Positions 10,101 through 18,701 of a DNA stretch of 64,000 nucleotides are shown here, piece by piece. The stretch spans positions 62,001 to 126,000 of the forward strand of contig NZ_SMBP01000004.1 of NCBI RefSeq assembly GCF_004341945.1, in the 5' to 3' direction. Position 1 is the stretch's first letter. Each line of letters opens with the position of its first letter. The notes beneath the pieces are model-generated. The model had not been told where the DNA came from. It worked only from the letters and a program-made list of their open reading frames with translations, and did no database searches. Source of the stretch: Longicatena caecimuris (GTDB lineage: Bacteria > Bacillota_I > Bacilli_A > Erysipelotrichales > Erysipelotrichaceae). The translations under genes were made by a program, and so were the position numbers.

Positions 10101-10593
10101 GGAGAAAAAAGGCATTAAAAAAGTTGAAAAGCCAGTTATGAAAAAAGCAAACGTAAAAGTAGATGCCTATATACCAGGACAGTTTGCCAATGAGGATTAT
10201 GAGAAAATTACATTGTATCAGCGTATTGAAAAGATAGAAACGAAACAAGAATTAAAGGCAATGTTAGAAGAGATTAAGGATAATTATGGAAAATTACCTA
10301 AGGCGGTTCAGTTATTGTTTGAAAAGAAACGTTTGGATATTCTCATAAATGAACCTTATGTAGAGAATTTTCAGGAACAGCCAAAAAGAATTAGTATGTC
10401 ATTTACCGAAACCTGGTCAAATGCAATTGATGGTGTGAAATTATTTGAATTCATGACGTGTATTTCTAAGGATATTCAATTACGGTATGTCAATCGTAAA
10501 ATTACTTTGCAATTTGCGAAGCGAAAAGATTGGTTGATTACGGTTATTGAAATTTTAGAGAGTTGTGAAAAACTTGAAAGAAAAGAAGCTTAA
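7144..10593 (+). CDS. mfd: Transcription-repair coupling factor Mfd
   Basis: Mfd removes RNA polymerase stalled at lesions and recruits UvrA. The 1149-residue protein has a UvrB-like N-terminus and an RNA-polymerase-interaction domain (motif GDYVVHNQHGIGKYLG, about residue 482). Next come a RecG-like translocase with Walker A GDVGFGKTE and box II DEEQRFG, then motifs V/VI (IIETGID, QIKGRVGRSD) and the C-terminal TRCF domain. Length is close to the Bacillus protein (about 1177). The start is GTG behind AAGGTG. It is co-oriented with pth. Confidence 0.97.
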   Translation: MKILLQEFMQNAAVTSIVEGKSQLGNLSLSEEALLLAAAYRKKPQSMFIIKNNAYTAQKLYDRLECLLEDDVLLFSVEESLRVEAIAASPESKAAQMETMAKLLDKHPYICVMNAAAAIRFQPSVDIFQQHFIHIQQDDVLDYEQLKQLLFEAGYAYVNRVDQPLCYAARGGIIDVYSMNYEHPIRIEFFDNLVESVRFFDISTQRTIELIKEVTIIPANNLLFTDEEIGCIVERANQELAIQQKQLSLSFRDQLISQVNEDLDLLANRHAENHLYRYYAFLDQANTICDYVKDASIVVSSKEEVNDTIRHVQEENIAYLQELFQEGSALYKFGVFEDLSKILGKHKVIEFGMFVDYKKPITSQIMSMSLGDINLERTIQEIISASHRHRVLLCLDHHEISQVRKLLEEQHVATRIVHEDDVLTDGISILEKKMVEGFSCLTEGISVYTSKELFHKSRKSTRYSNKFKEAEVLHDYQELHIGDYVVHNQHGIGKYLGIVNKEVDGIHKDFLHIAYKGDDVLLVPLEQFQLIRKFVSKEGAAPKLNKLGSGEWEKTKKKVSAKIAELADRLIHLYANRDEHIGHAFAKDTAMQKEFEDDFDYELTIDQAKAVKEIKSDMESSKPMDRLLCGDVGFGKTEVAARAAFKAVSDNKQVAFLCPTTILSLQHFKTFQHRFRNFPVNIAVVNRFIKPQDQKQIIKDLKEGNLDILIGTHRLLSKDIQFKDLGLLVIDEEQRFGVEHKEKIKELKNSVDVLSLSATPIPRTLQMSLIGIRTLSQLETPPLNRMPVQTYVIEKNFSMIKEIIQRELARNGQVFYLYNNVKEIYNVARKLREALPDVEIGVAHGQMSRDDIEDVMMQFTDNQYQVLVCTTIIETGIDIPNANTILIEDADHFGLSQLYQIKGRVGRSDRLAYAYLMYSPQRQLSEVAMKRLKSIKEFTQLGSGYKIAMRDLTIRGAGDMLGPQQAGFIDTVGIDMYIEMLNSAIMEKKGIKKVEKPVMKKANVKVDAYIPGQFANEDYEKITLYQRIEKIETKQELKAMLEEIKDNYGKLPKAVQLLFEKKRLDILINEPYVENFQEQPKRISMSFTETWSNAIDGVKLFEFMTCISKDIQLRYVNRKITLQFAKRKDWLITVIEILESCEKLERKEA

Positions 10594-10597
10594 TGAT

Positions 10598-10636
10598 ACA
10601 TCCACCTTTGTGATAAAGATGGGTGTTTTCTTTTTT
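10598..10636 (+). terminator. Intrinsic terminator after mfd
   Basis: CACCTTT...AAAGATGGGTG hairpin followed by TTTTCTTTTTT. Confidence 0.75.
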
Positions 10637-10771
10637 GAACGTTTTATTGAAACTGTTTATAAAAAAGAAACAAACAATGAATGAAATGGTTTTAAGAAAA
10701 TTATACACATAAAAATGTAACTTATATCAAAAAGAATGCTATACTTTAAGTAAGAAAAGAGGGATGTTGTT

Positions 10772-11623
10772 ATGAAAAAAACGAGTCGCGTATGCTGTGC
10801 AATCTTATGTTTCTTTTTATTAACTGCTTGTTCATCCAATGATAAAACAAAGCAGCCATCAAATGCCATAAAAGTAAAAGAACAAACAACACTCAGTAAT
10901 GAAACAAAAGAACTATTCACTTATTTGGATGCAACTTTAAAAGCAAAAAGTTTGCATTTGCAATCACAACAAGATTATGAAAGAGATCAACGCTATTATC
11001 AAAATAATACGGAAATAAAAAAAGATGGGAATGGTGGAAGTGTGATTTCCACTGGTGATATCGATAATGCAAATCCAAAGCAAGCTCATTATATGGTGAA
11101 ACAAATAACAGAAGATAGTACCGTGGTATATGGTGAAGAAAATGGTTATATGTATAACTATCTGAAACAAGAAAATGGTACCTACAACTTAAGTCAAAAA
11201 GAAGCAACGACATCATCAGATATTGAAAATAGTTTTTTATATTATTATTTGAACTATGATTTATTAAAACTTACACAACAAAGTTTTACATGTGTAAAAG
11301 ATAAGGAAGGTAATGATATCTTATATACATTGACGATAAAAGATCCTGATTCTTACATAAAAATTTATAATCAAAAAAATAAAGAGGATAAAATAGAGAA
11401 TGCCGATATCTCAAAACTTCATTCTTATAAACTTGTATTCCGTATTCGTGATGATTTGGTTAAATCTATAACAAGTGATATGGATTATGAAATCAGTATT
11501 CCACAAAAGGAAGATAATACCGAGTATGATACGTATGTTGAGCAGACAAAATTGCATCATTATACGGAATTCAGTAAAATAAATGAAACAGTGAAGATTC
11601 ATCTGGAAAATTTCAAAGGTTAA
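10772..11623 (+). CDS. Putative lipoprotein, function unknown
   Basis: The 283-residue protein has a lipoprotein signal peptide with lipobox LTAC (Cys about 20) followed by a polar linker. The rest is hydrophilic, with many Tyr, Asp and Lys residues, and looks beta-rich, in the manner of LppX/LolA-like or YkyA-like surface lipoproteins. I cannot assign a family. The start follows AGAGGGATG. A TATACT at 10740-10745 is a likely -10. The gene stands alone between two terminators. Confidence 0.75.
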   Translation: MKKTSRVCCAILCFFLLTACSSNDKTKQPSNAIKVKEQTTLSNETKELFTYLDATLKAKSLHLQSQQDYERDQRYYQNNTEIKKDGNGGSVISTGDIDNANPKQAHYMVKQITEDSTVVYGEENGYMYNYLKQENGTYNLSQKEATTSSDIENSFLYYYLNYDLLKLTQQSFTCVKDKEGNDILYTLTIKDPDSYIKIYNQKNKEDKIENADISKLHSYKLVFRIRDDLVKSITSDMDYEISIPQKEDNTEYDTYVEQTKLHHYTEFSKINETVKIHLENFKG

Positions 11624-11634
11624 ACAGTGTTTTA

Positions 11635-11708
11635 AGAGAATGTTTGAAATGCCCTTTGTTAATTAGTTGTTCAATTAACGAGGTTTATGTCATTGCATTC
11701 TCTTTTTA
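11635..11708 (+). terminator. Branched terminator-like structure after the lipoprotein gene
   Basis: The outer stem AGAGAATG / CATTCTCT (11635-11642, 11696-11703) encloses an inner stem GTTAATT / AATTAAC (11658-11664, 11673-11679) and is followed by TTTTT. It is probably an intrinsic terminator with a structured loop. Confidence 0.6.
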
Positions 11709-11720
11709 TATATGAATCAT

Positions 11721-11748
11721 GTTATAGTTAACGCTTTTTAACCATAAC
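11721..11748. repeat. Inverted repeat in the metK leader
   Basis: GTTATAGTTAA (11721-11731) and TTAACCATAAC (11738-11748) pair at 10 of 11 positions around a 6-nt loop. No T run follows, so a protein-binding site or leader hairpin is more likely than a terminator. No known SAM riboswitch consensus was recognised in this leader. Confidence 0.5.
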
Positions 11749-11891
11749 CAGCTTATCCAATATACTCTTATCTGCATGTGTCAAGATATAGAGAATCAGC
11801 TTTGAAGAAAGATGGAGTAAACCTTGTTTCATAAATAAAAATGCGTTACAATAAAAGAGCTGAAAAAGATAAAAAAAAGAGAGGAATACAT

Positions 11892-13070
11892 ATGTTAAAT
11901 AAACAGTTTTTCACTTCTGAATCAGTAACAGAAGGACATCCTGATAAAATCTGTGATCAAATCAGTGACGCGGTGTTAGATGCTATCATTGAACAAGATC
12001 CCAATGCGCGTGTAGCATGTGAAACCTGCTGTACGACTGGTATGGTCATGATCATGGGTGAAATTTCGACAAACTGCTATGTCGATATTCCAAGTATTGC
12101 ACGTAATGTAGTACTGGAAATCGGCTATGACAGAGCAAAATATGGTTTTGATGGTACAACTTGTTCCGTATTAACTTCGATTGATGAGCAATCCAGTGAT
12201 ATCGCTATGGGTGTTGATCATTCTTTAGAAACAAAAGAAGGTAAGGAAGAAGATAATAATGGTGCTGGTGATCAGGGAATGATGTTTGGTTATGCTTGTG
12301 ATGAAACACCAGAATTGATGCCATTATCAATTTCTTTGGCTCATCGTTTAGCAAAACAACTGACTGCAGTCAGAAAAGATGGTACATTGGATTATCTTCG
12401 CCCAGATGGTAAGACGCAGGTTACGATTGAATATGAAAATGATGTTCCGAAACGTGTAGATACAATTGTTATTTCAACGCAACATTCGGATACAGTAGAG
12501 TTGGAAACCATTCGCAAGGACCTGAAAAAATATGTTATTGATGTTATTATTGATCCGACAATGATGGATGAAAATACGAAAATTTATATCAATCCAACAG
12601 GTCGTTTTGTAATTGGTGGTCCTCAGGGTGATAGTGGGTTGACTGGCCGCAAGATTATTGTAGATACATATGGTGGAATGGCACGTCATGGCGGCGGTGC
12701 TTTCTCTGGTAAAGATCCAACGAAGGTAGACCGTAGTGCTGCTTATGCTAGCCGTTATGTGGCAAAAAATATTGTAGCTGCAGGACTTGCAAAACGTTGT
12801 GAAGTACAATTGGCATATGCCATCGGTATTGCTCATCCCGTGAGTGTTTTGGTTGATACATTTGGCACTGGTAGATTACCTGATGAAGAAATTGCTGAAA
12901 TTGTGCAAAAAGAATTTGATTTGCGTCCTACCAGCATCATTAAGACATTAGATTTGCGTAAACCTATTTATCGCAAATTAGCTGCGTACGGGCATATGGG
13001 TAGAGAAGATTTGGGTGTGAAATGGGAAGATACGGCACCTGCGGAATCATTAAAAAAATATTTGAGATAA
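11892..13070 (+). CDS. metK: S-adenosylmethionine synthetase
   Basis: MetK makes SAM from methionine and ATP. The 392-residue protein shows the family signatures: [17 protein letters not shown] at the N-terminus, [12 protein letters not shown] (about 119-130), and the phosphate-loop [16 protein letters not shown] region. It ends in the usual [11 protein letters not shown] segment. I place the start at 11892, behind GAGAGGAATACAT. An upstream in-frame ATG at 11841 adds 17 lysine-rich residues not seen in the family. It is followed by a strong terminator. Confidence 0.97.
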   Translation: MLNKQFFTSESVTEGHPDKICDQISDAVLDAIIEQDPNARVACETCCTTGMVMIMGEISTNCYVDIPSIARNVVLEIGYDRAKYGFDGTTCSVLTSIDEQSSDIAMGVDHSLETKEGKEEDNNGAGDQGMMFGYACDETPELMPLSISLAHRLAKQLTAVRKDGTLDYLRPDGKTQVTIEYENDVPKRVDTIVISTQHSDTVELETIRKDLKKYVIDVIIDPTMMDENTKIYINPTGRFVIGGPQGDSGLTGRKIIVDTYGGMARHGGGAFSGKDPTKVDRSAAYASRYVAKNIVAAGLAKRCEVQLAYAIGIAHPVSVLVDTFGTGRLPDEEIAEIVQKEFDLRPTSIIKTLDLRKPIYRKLAAYGHMGREDLGVKWEDTAPAESLKKYLR

Positions 13071-13118
13071 AGAAAACGTAGTAATTCAGTTTTCGCAACG
13101 CTAGTTTTATAAATCATT

Positions 13119-13151
13119 GCCCTTACTATCTTCGGATAGGAGGGCTTTTTT
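13119..13151 (+). terminator. Intrinsic terminator after metK
   Basis: GCCCTTACTATC TTCG GATAGGAGGGC stem followed by TTTTTT. Confidence 0.9.
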
Positions 13152-13364
13152 CTGACATCTGTGTAAGGTTAGAGCGTTTTTCGATGAAGTTGTGTATAAT
13201 TAAGAGGAGAAGAAAACAAGAAGCTTTCACTTGTGCATTAGATGAAATGGATAAAGTACAAATTTATGGTCAGTAGGAAGATAAGCAGTAAGCGAAGATA
13301 AATAAAAAAGATACGTTGAGTTAAGATAAGTTAAAAAAGATGGTTTATGTTGGAAGGTGAAGAT

Positions 13365-14033
13365 ATGGTAAAAGTTGCGATTGTTGAAGATGATGAAATT
13401 ATACTTGAAGAGTTAAGTAATTGTTTAAAGGAATGGAATTTTGAGGTCAATAAAGTAGATGTGGCAAAAGATATTTTACAACAGCTCACGACTGTAAATT
13501 GTGATATCGTATTGCTGGATGTTCATCTCCCCAATATAAACGGTATCAGTGTTTGCCGTCAATTTCGAAAGTTTAGTAATGCACCGGTAATTTTTATATC
13601 CAGTGATGCAGATCGTATGAGCATGGTAAGTGCCTATGAATATGGTGGAGATGATTATATCGTTAAACCATTTGATAAGATGGTTCTCATCGCTAAATTG
13701 AATGCATTTATCAGAAGGATGCAGCAAGAAGCAGATAAGGAAGTTTTAGTATGGCGTGGTGTTGAATTAAATCTGCGAACCTATCAATTAAAATATCAGG
13801 GAAAGATGATGGAAATTACGAAGAATGAGATGAAAATATTAGAATTGTTGATGAGCAATCCACATGTAGTAATATCACGCAGTGATATGATGATGGCTTT
13901 GTGGAACAGTGATTGTTATGTAGATGATAACACCTTAAGTGTTAATGTTGGAAGATTGCGGAAAAAACTGGAAGATGTCTTTCGCATAGATGATTTTATT
14001 CATACAAAGAAAGGCACAGGATATTATATATGA
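13365..14033 (+). CDS. OmpR-family response regulator of a Bce-type module
   Basis: The 222-residue regulator has a receiver domain with acidic pocket EDD near residues 9-11, phospho-acceptor Asp in LLDVHLP (about 52) and Lys in IVKPF. A winged-helix DNA-binding domain follows, ending SVNVGRLRKKLE...GTGYYI. The preferred start is ATG 13365 behind GGAAGGTG; 13347 is too far upstream. The stop overlaps the kinase start by 4 bp (ATGA). With the next three genes it forms a peptide-antibiotic sensing and resistance cluster of the BceRSAB type; the actual inducer is unknown. Confidence 0.92.
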   Translation: MVKVAIVEDDEIILEELSNCLKEWNFEVNKVDVAKDILQQLTTVNCDIVLLDVHLPNINGISVCRQFRKFSNAPVIFISSDADRMSMVSAYEYGGDDYIVKPFDKMVLIAKLNAFIRRMQQEADKEVLVWRGVELNLRTYQLKYQGKMMEITKNEMKILELLMSNPHVVISRSDMMMALWNSDCYVDDNTLSVNVGRLRKKLEDVFRIDDFIHTKKGTGYYI

Positions 14034-14989
14034 AACTACTACATGATTTATCAGGATCTGTATGTTTACTTTTAACGATGGTGATCGTACAAGTCATTTG
14101 TTTATGGACATTTGAAATAGAGAAAGAAATCATTGAATACATCTTGTTTATGGAAATCAGTATGTTATTGTGTTATATCGGTATTGCTTGGGTAAAACGA
14201 AGAGCTGAAATAAAACAATTACAAGAATGCAATCATGTCTCTTTTTTAGAAAGAAAGGCATTAACTGCTAAAGACAAAGAAATACAGCGTATCATCAAGG
14301 AATTGGAAGAGGAATATTATTCACAGAAACAATCTTATCAGAAAGAGAAAAAAGAACGGGAACAGTATTTTCAATTATGGATACATCAAATAAAGACACC
14401 CATTTTTGCTATGCATATGTTGAATGAACATATGCAGGATGAAAAAAGAAAAAAACAAATCCGTGCTGAGTTATTCAAAATCGAGCGTTATACGCAGATG
14501 GCATTGTCTTATCAGCGTATAGATGATGATTATATTATGGAAAAGTGTTGTTTACATACAATAGTACAAGAAGCATTACGAACTTATAGCACATTGTTTA
14601 TTGAAAAAGGTTTGTGTCTTGATTTCTCATATGATGAGGATGATGAAATTTATACGGATCGCAAATGGTTGTGTTTTGTCATTGAGCAACTATTAGATAA
14701 TGCTATAAAATATACCCAACATGGTACCATTCATGTACGTTGTAGTAAGGACGAAGTAAGCATTGAGGATGAGGGTTGTGGTATTGCTAGCGAAGATATT
14801 GTATTAATCAAACAAAAGGGATATACTGGTAAACTTGGCAGAGAGAAAAAACAAGCAACCGGCATGGGATTATATTTCGTTAAAGAAATTTGTGAACGTC
14901 TGCATATCAAATGGCAAATATCTTCACAATGGCAGCATGGTACTAAGGTATCTTTGTATCCGGTGAAGGAAAGATTAATGGATAGATAA
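14030..14989 (+). CDS. BceS-type intramembrane-sensing histidine kinase
   Basis: The 319-residue kinase has two N-terminal membrane helices (about 9-30 and 34-56) with almost no extracellular loop, the hallmark of BceS-like sensors that read the state of their ABC transporter. The phospho-acceptor His lies in WIHQIKTPI (about 123-131). The ATP-binding domain has an N box LLDNAIKY, a G1 box DEGCGI and a G2 box TGMGLY. It is translationally coupled to the response regulator. The ABC genes follow after a 280-bp gap that should hold the regulated promoter. Confidence 0.92.
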   Translation: MKLLHDLSGSVCLLLTMVIVQVICLWTFEIEKEIIEYILFMEISMLLCYIGIAWVKRRAEIKQLQECNHVSFLERKALTAKDKEIQRIIKELEEEYYSQKQSYQKEKKEREQYFQLWIHQIKTPIFAMHMLNEHMQDEKRKKQIRAELFKIERYTQMALSYQRIDDDYIMEKCCLHTIVQEALRTYSTLFIEKGLCLDFSYDEDDEIYTDRKWLCFVIEQLLDNAIKYTQHGTIHVRCSKDEVSIEDEGCGIASEDIVLIKQKGYTGKLGREKKQATGMGLYFVKEICERLHIKWQISSQWQHGTKVSLYPVKERLMDR

Positions 14990-15179
14990 TATGGGAGCAA
15001 TGTTTTTACGTAAAAAATTATGTACGATTTCTTTCTATTAAAATGAGTCTATACTACAAAGACAATGGTTTTTAGCATGATGAAAAGATTGTTAAGCAAT
15101 ACCTAATATGATGTTATAAACAATGATTTTAAGAAAGATTGAACGACAACGAAATCTTTGATAGAAAAGGGTGAAAAGA

Positions 15180-15247
15180 AAGATGACATAGATGTTAGAT
15201 ATCCGTCATCTTAAGTTAAGGCAGAAAATGGAAATGCTTGTTATACT
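15180..15247 (+). promoter_or_regulatory. Probable regulated promoter region of the ABC genes
   Basis: The 280-bp gap between kinase and ATPase contains an 8-bp inverted repeat AAGATGAC / GTCATCTT (15180-15187, 15205-15212) and a TATACT -10-like hexamer (15242-15247) just before the AAGGAGG site. Binding by the neighbouring response regulator is inferred from context only. Confidence 0.45.
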
Positions 15248-15269
15248 TTAGATCAAGGAGGAAATATCT

Positions 15270-16037
15270 ATGACAATATTAGCATTAGAAAATGTGCATA
15301 AAGTATATACATCTCGTTTAAAAAGTCAACATACGCATGCTTTGGACGGGGTGAGTATGGAATTAGAAAAAGGTGAATTTGTCGCTATCATGGGCGAAAG
15401 TGGTTCGGGGAAGAGTACACTGTTAAATCTATTGGCTTGTTTTGATGATACAAGTGAAGGAGCTATCTATATTCAGGATAAAAACATTGTAGCAATGAAG
15501 GAAGAAGAAAAGGCATTATATCGTAGAGAACACATAGGTTTTGTGTTTCAAGATTTTTCATTGCTTGACTCTTTAAGTGCAGAAGATAATATTTTATTAC
15601 CATGCATCCTTTCTCAAAAAGATTTAAAGGAAAAGCGAAAATACTTGCAAAAGCTTTGTCATACTTTGCATATTGAAGATTTATTAAAACGTTTTCCTTA
15701 TGAGTTAAGTGGAGGTCAGCAACAACGTGTGGCAATAGCAAGAGCCTTGATCAATGAACCAGATATTTTATTGGCAGATGAGCCAAGTGGTGCTTTAGAC
15801 TCAAAAAGCAGCATGCAGCTATTAGAACTGCTGTGTGCATTACAAAAACAAGGACAATCGATTTTAATGGTGACACATAGCCCACTAGCAGCATCCTATG
15901 CACAACGTGTCGCTTTCCTAAAAGATGGCAAAATTATTCAAGAAATCTATAGTGGAGAAGATAATCGTGAAACTTTTTATAATCGTATCGTGCATATGCT
16001 GAGTGTTCAAGAAAGCAGGGATCTGCATGAATATTAA
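15270..16037 (+). CDS. ABC transporter ATPase (BceA/MacB-like)
   Basis: The 255-residue ATPase has Walker A GESGSGKST (about 41-49), Q-loop FVFQDF, signature LSGGQQQR, and Walker B ILLADEPSGALD with the D-loop. These are typical of the 3.A.1.134 peptide-exporter/target-protection family. The start follows AAGGAGG. Its last 11 bp overlap the permease start, so the two are translated together. Partner permease and two-component genes point to sensing or removal of cell-wall-active peptides. Confidence 0.93.
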   Translation: MTILALENVHKVYTSRLKSQHTHALDGVSMELEKGEFVAIMGESGSGKSTLLNLLACFDDTSEGAIYIQDKNIVAMKEEEKALYRREHIGFVFQDFSLLDSLSAEDNILLPCILSQKDLKEKRKYLQKLCHTLHIEDLLKRFPYELSGGQQQRVAIARALINEPDILLADEPSGALDSKSSMQLLELLCALQKQGQSILMVTHSPLAASYAQRVAFLKDGKIIQEIYSGEDNRETFYNRIVHMLSVQESRDLHEY

Positions 16038-18006
16038 ATATTATTTCACCTTGGCATGGAGTGATATTCGAAACATGAAGGATATTTATCTTCCTTATGG
16101 TGGAATGATGTCCATGTGTTTTTGTTTCTTATATATAATCGCATACTTAGGTACGCATGGTAATTTTTATTCCTTAACAAAAGGTTCCATTATGACGCTA
16201 GACTTACTAACATGTGGTGGTGTCATCTTATGTGTATTAATTTTTATCTTATGTTGGACGTTTTCATTGACGATACGCCGTCAGATATCCACGCGTCAGG
16301 GATTATATCGTGTGTTGGGTTTTTCCCGAAAGAATTTATTATTACTAAATGCCTGTGAGATGATAATTATCAGTGTGTTAGCACTCATTGGAGGTATGAT
16401 ATTCTGTATTGTATTCGGTAAGTTGCTTATCATGAGTGCAGAACGTTTTGCAAGACAAACACTGATACAAGGAATTACCGTTGATATGCGACTGATGTTA
16501 TGGATAAGCTTATTTATGCTTTCTGTCGGACTTGTTTTGCTCGTTCGTGATTCAGTATATATTGTTACGCATAACCCTTTAACAATGTTACGTAAAGAAA
16601 AAATGCAAGAACAGCCAAAAGCAAAAAAATTGACAACCATATTTGGTATTGTATTTTTAGGCGTTGGTTATGGTATATCTTTATCCGTAAATGATATTGG
16701 TGATGATTTAGAAAAAATTGTTTTTGCCATTCTTCTTGTGATTTTTGGCACATATTGTGTTTTTAAAGGAACAGGGATTATGTTGTTGAAGCTGCTGCAA
16801 CGAAATGAGAAACTATATTATCATAAAAAACATATGATTACCCTATCAAATCTATTATTTCGTTTGCGTAGTTATGCTGTTTCAATGGCAAGTATTACGA
16901 TCTTACTGACGATGCTGATATTAACTGCATCCATGTGTATATCACTGTATACAGGGGTAGAAGATAGTGTAAAGCAACGCTTTCCTGAGTATAAATTTAT
17001 CATTAATGGTATAAATGATGATCAACAGCTCCAACAAATAGTAAAGAAACATCATTTAGCAATTCAAAAAGAAGTCCAGATACCAGTAGTTCATGGTGCT
17101 ATGCAAGTGGTAGTACGCAATGAAGAATTATGGATTGGAAAAGTGAATGAAACGATTAAAGAAAATGATTCGGTTCCAGCATTAACAGCTATCACATTAT
17201 CTGGATATCAAAATGCGACAAATACACAAGTTCATTTAAAAAAAGATGAAGTTTTATTATTGAATCGTACATCCCATCCTATTCATACAATGAATATACG
17301 CATGGAAAATGATGATCATACCATTTCTATTATGAAGAAAAAGGTAAGATCTTCTGATGTCGATTTTGAAGTTTTCCCTACGGATTTAGTCTTAATCGTA
17401 CCTGATCAACAAGCAGTTGCTTATTTAGATTATCTATTCGGGGAATATGTACACGATGATCCAGGTTATAGTACGACTTTAAGTATGTATCGCAGTATGA
17501 ATTTCATTGGTAGTGAAGATAATCAAAAGGCATTAGCTGCAGACTTAAACGCAAACGAGGAAATAACAATAGAGGATTATTATACAGTTTTAGATGAAAT
17601 GATGAGTGCATATGGAAGTTTTCTGTTTTTAGGCATTCTTTTCTCCATTCTCTTCATCTTCTCAATCTTTATGATCTTGTATTATCGTATGCATGAAGAT
17701 TTACGCGAGCATGAACATGAGTACAGTATTTTATATCGTATTGGATTAACGAAGAGAGAGTTGAGTTTAGAGTCGGCAAGAGAGAATAGATGGCTGATCT
17801 TAGCACCTCCGATATTAGCAATCTTACATTGTCTTATGGCTTATCCGGCTTTTCACCTTTTTGCAAGTTTATTTGGTTTTGGAAAGAATGGTTTTTCGTT
17901 TATGCTGATGGGTGAAGGATGTTTGGTCGTTTTATTTGTTTTTATTGTTTATATGTTACTGTTGCAGATGTTAATAAAGAAAAAAATTATGACAAGAAAG
18001 GTTTAA
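16027..18006 (+). CDS. BceB/FtsX-like ABC permease
   Basis: The 659-residue permease has about ten membrane helices in the FtsX arrangement. One helix leads; three FtsX helices follow, then two more pairs. A large extracellular domain (about residues 315-525) sits between helices 7 and 8, as in BceB-type peptide transporters. The final three helices are near 535-560, 595-620 and 630-650. ATG 16027 is chosen because it overlaps the ATPase end and follows AGCAGGGA; the 16003 frame start is inside the ATPase gene. A perfect 12-bp-stem terminator follows. Confidence 0.9.
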   Translation: MNIKYYFTLAWSDIRNMKDIYLPYGGMMSMCFCFLYIIAYLGTHGNFYSLTKGSIMTLDLLTCGGVILCVLIFILCWTFSLTIRRQISTRQGLYRVLGFSRKNLLLLNACEMIIISVLALIGGMIFCIVFGKLLIMSAERFARQTLIQGITVDMRLMLWISLFMLSVGLVLLVRDSVYIVTHNPLTMLRKEKMQEQPKAKKLTTIFGIVFLGVGYGISLSVNDIGDDLEKIVFAILLVIFGTYCVFKGTGIMLLKLLQRNEKLYYHKKHMITLSNLLFRLRSYAVSMASITILLTMLILTASMCISLYTGVEDSVKQRFPEYKFIINGINDDQQLQQIVKKHHLAIQKEVQIPVVHGAMQVVVRNEELWIGKVNETIKENDSVPALTAITLSGYQNATNTQVHLKKDEVLLLNRTSHPIHTMNIRMENDDHTISIMKKKVRSSDVDFEVFPTDLVLIVPDQQAVAYLDYLFGEYVHDDPGYSTTLSMYRSMNFIGSEDNQKALAADLNANEEITIEDYYTVLDEMMSAYGSFLFLGILFSILFIFSIFMILYYRMHEDLREHEHEYSILYRIGLTKRELSLESARENRWLILAPPILAILHCLMAYPAFHLFASLFGFGKNGFSFMLMGEGCLVVLFVFIVYMLLLQMLIKKKIMTRKV

Positions 18007-18080
18007 GTAGAAATTGTTTGTGAGAAGCGTGTTATAAGTAATGATTTTGTTGTAAAGATAGTAATTTAAATATAAAAATA

Positions 18081-18120
18081 GGAAGCCTTAACATCAGAAA
18101 ATGCGTTAAGGCTTCCTTTA
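18081..18120. terminator. Bidirectional terminator between the Bce module and cotJC
   Basis: GGAAGCCTTAAC (18081-18092) and GTTAAGGCTTCC (18105-18116) form a perfect 12-bp stem. T-rich sequence follows on the + strand and A-rich sequence precedes it. It can serve both the permease (+) and the cotJ operon (-). Confidence 0.85.
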
Positions 18121-18173
18121 AAATACTTTATGCAATAAGCAAGAAGGACTTAGGGGTTCTCAGCAGTGTTGTA

Positions 18174-18371
18174 TTATTTGTCAAAAGCAGGATTATAACG
18201 ATAATAGTTGTCTGAATCTAATTGTTTTTGAACGTAAGCCAAAGCTTCACCAAATCGTTGGAAATGTACGATTTCTCTTTCGCGTAGGAAAACCAAAGGG
18301 GCTATGACATCTGGGTCACAGGCTTCCCGGATAAGGTTGTCATACGTTGTTCTGGCTTTTTGTTCTGCTGC
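18174..18371 (-). pseudogene. cotJC: cotJC, 3' part (codons 134-198), separated by the inserted element
   Basis: Read on the minus strand from 18371, this stretch encodes AAEQKARTTYDNLI followed by LREREIVHFQRFGEAL and ends NPAFDK-stop. That is the C-terminal part of the manganese-catalase-like spore coat protein CotJC, including the EREIVH metal-ligand motif. It has no start codon of its own. The first codons (GCA GCA GA) are the 8-bp repeat shared with the other end of the insertion. Joined to the 5' part at 24759-25157 it gives an uninterrupted 198-residue CotJC, close to the 189 residues of the Bacillus protein. It is intact apart from the separation, so it may be a split gene rather than a decayed one. 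Confidence 0.9.
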
Positions 18372-18390
18372 AACCTCATAAGAACAACAT
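18364..18390. other. Left attachment junction (attL)
   Basis: Core TCTGCTGC (18364-18371), followed inside the element by the arm TAAGAACAACAT (18379-18390). The arm is the inverted partner (10 of 12) of ATGTTGATCATA near the right end. The element's next 310 bp up to 18701 show no gene with a ribosome site. Confidence 0.7.
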
Positions 18391-18701
18391 AGGCCAAAAG
18401 CCTTATAAACACGCTGTTTTTTATTGTACAGGCTTTCCCTAGCTGCGATTGCATAAGGACAAAAAGTACATAATCTATATAATATAGAAGATAAAACAAA
18501 TTATCCTGCAAAAAATTTCATCGTTCAATCGTATGCAATCCAATCCTTAATATATGCCAAACAATATGACAACACGAATCTGCGATACGGTGGTAAAAGA
18601 ATAAAAGCCAGTGGGGTTGTCTATTTGCAACAATATTTCGTCTGGTAAGCTCGTATTTGCAAGCTCTACATGGTTGAAACAAGCCATCCTCCTTATACTG
18701 C

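Noticed and set aside
18302-18511. 69-codon minus-strand frame at the left end of the element
   Set aside because: It is out of frame with the cotJC 3' part, which matches the CotJC family.
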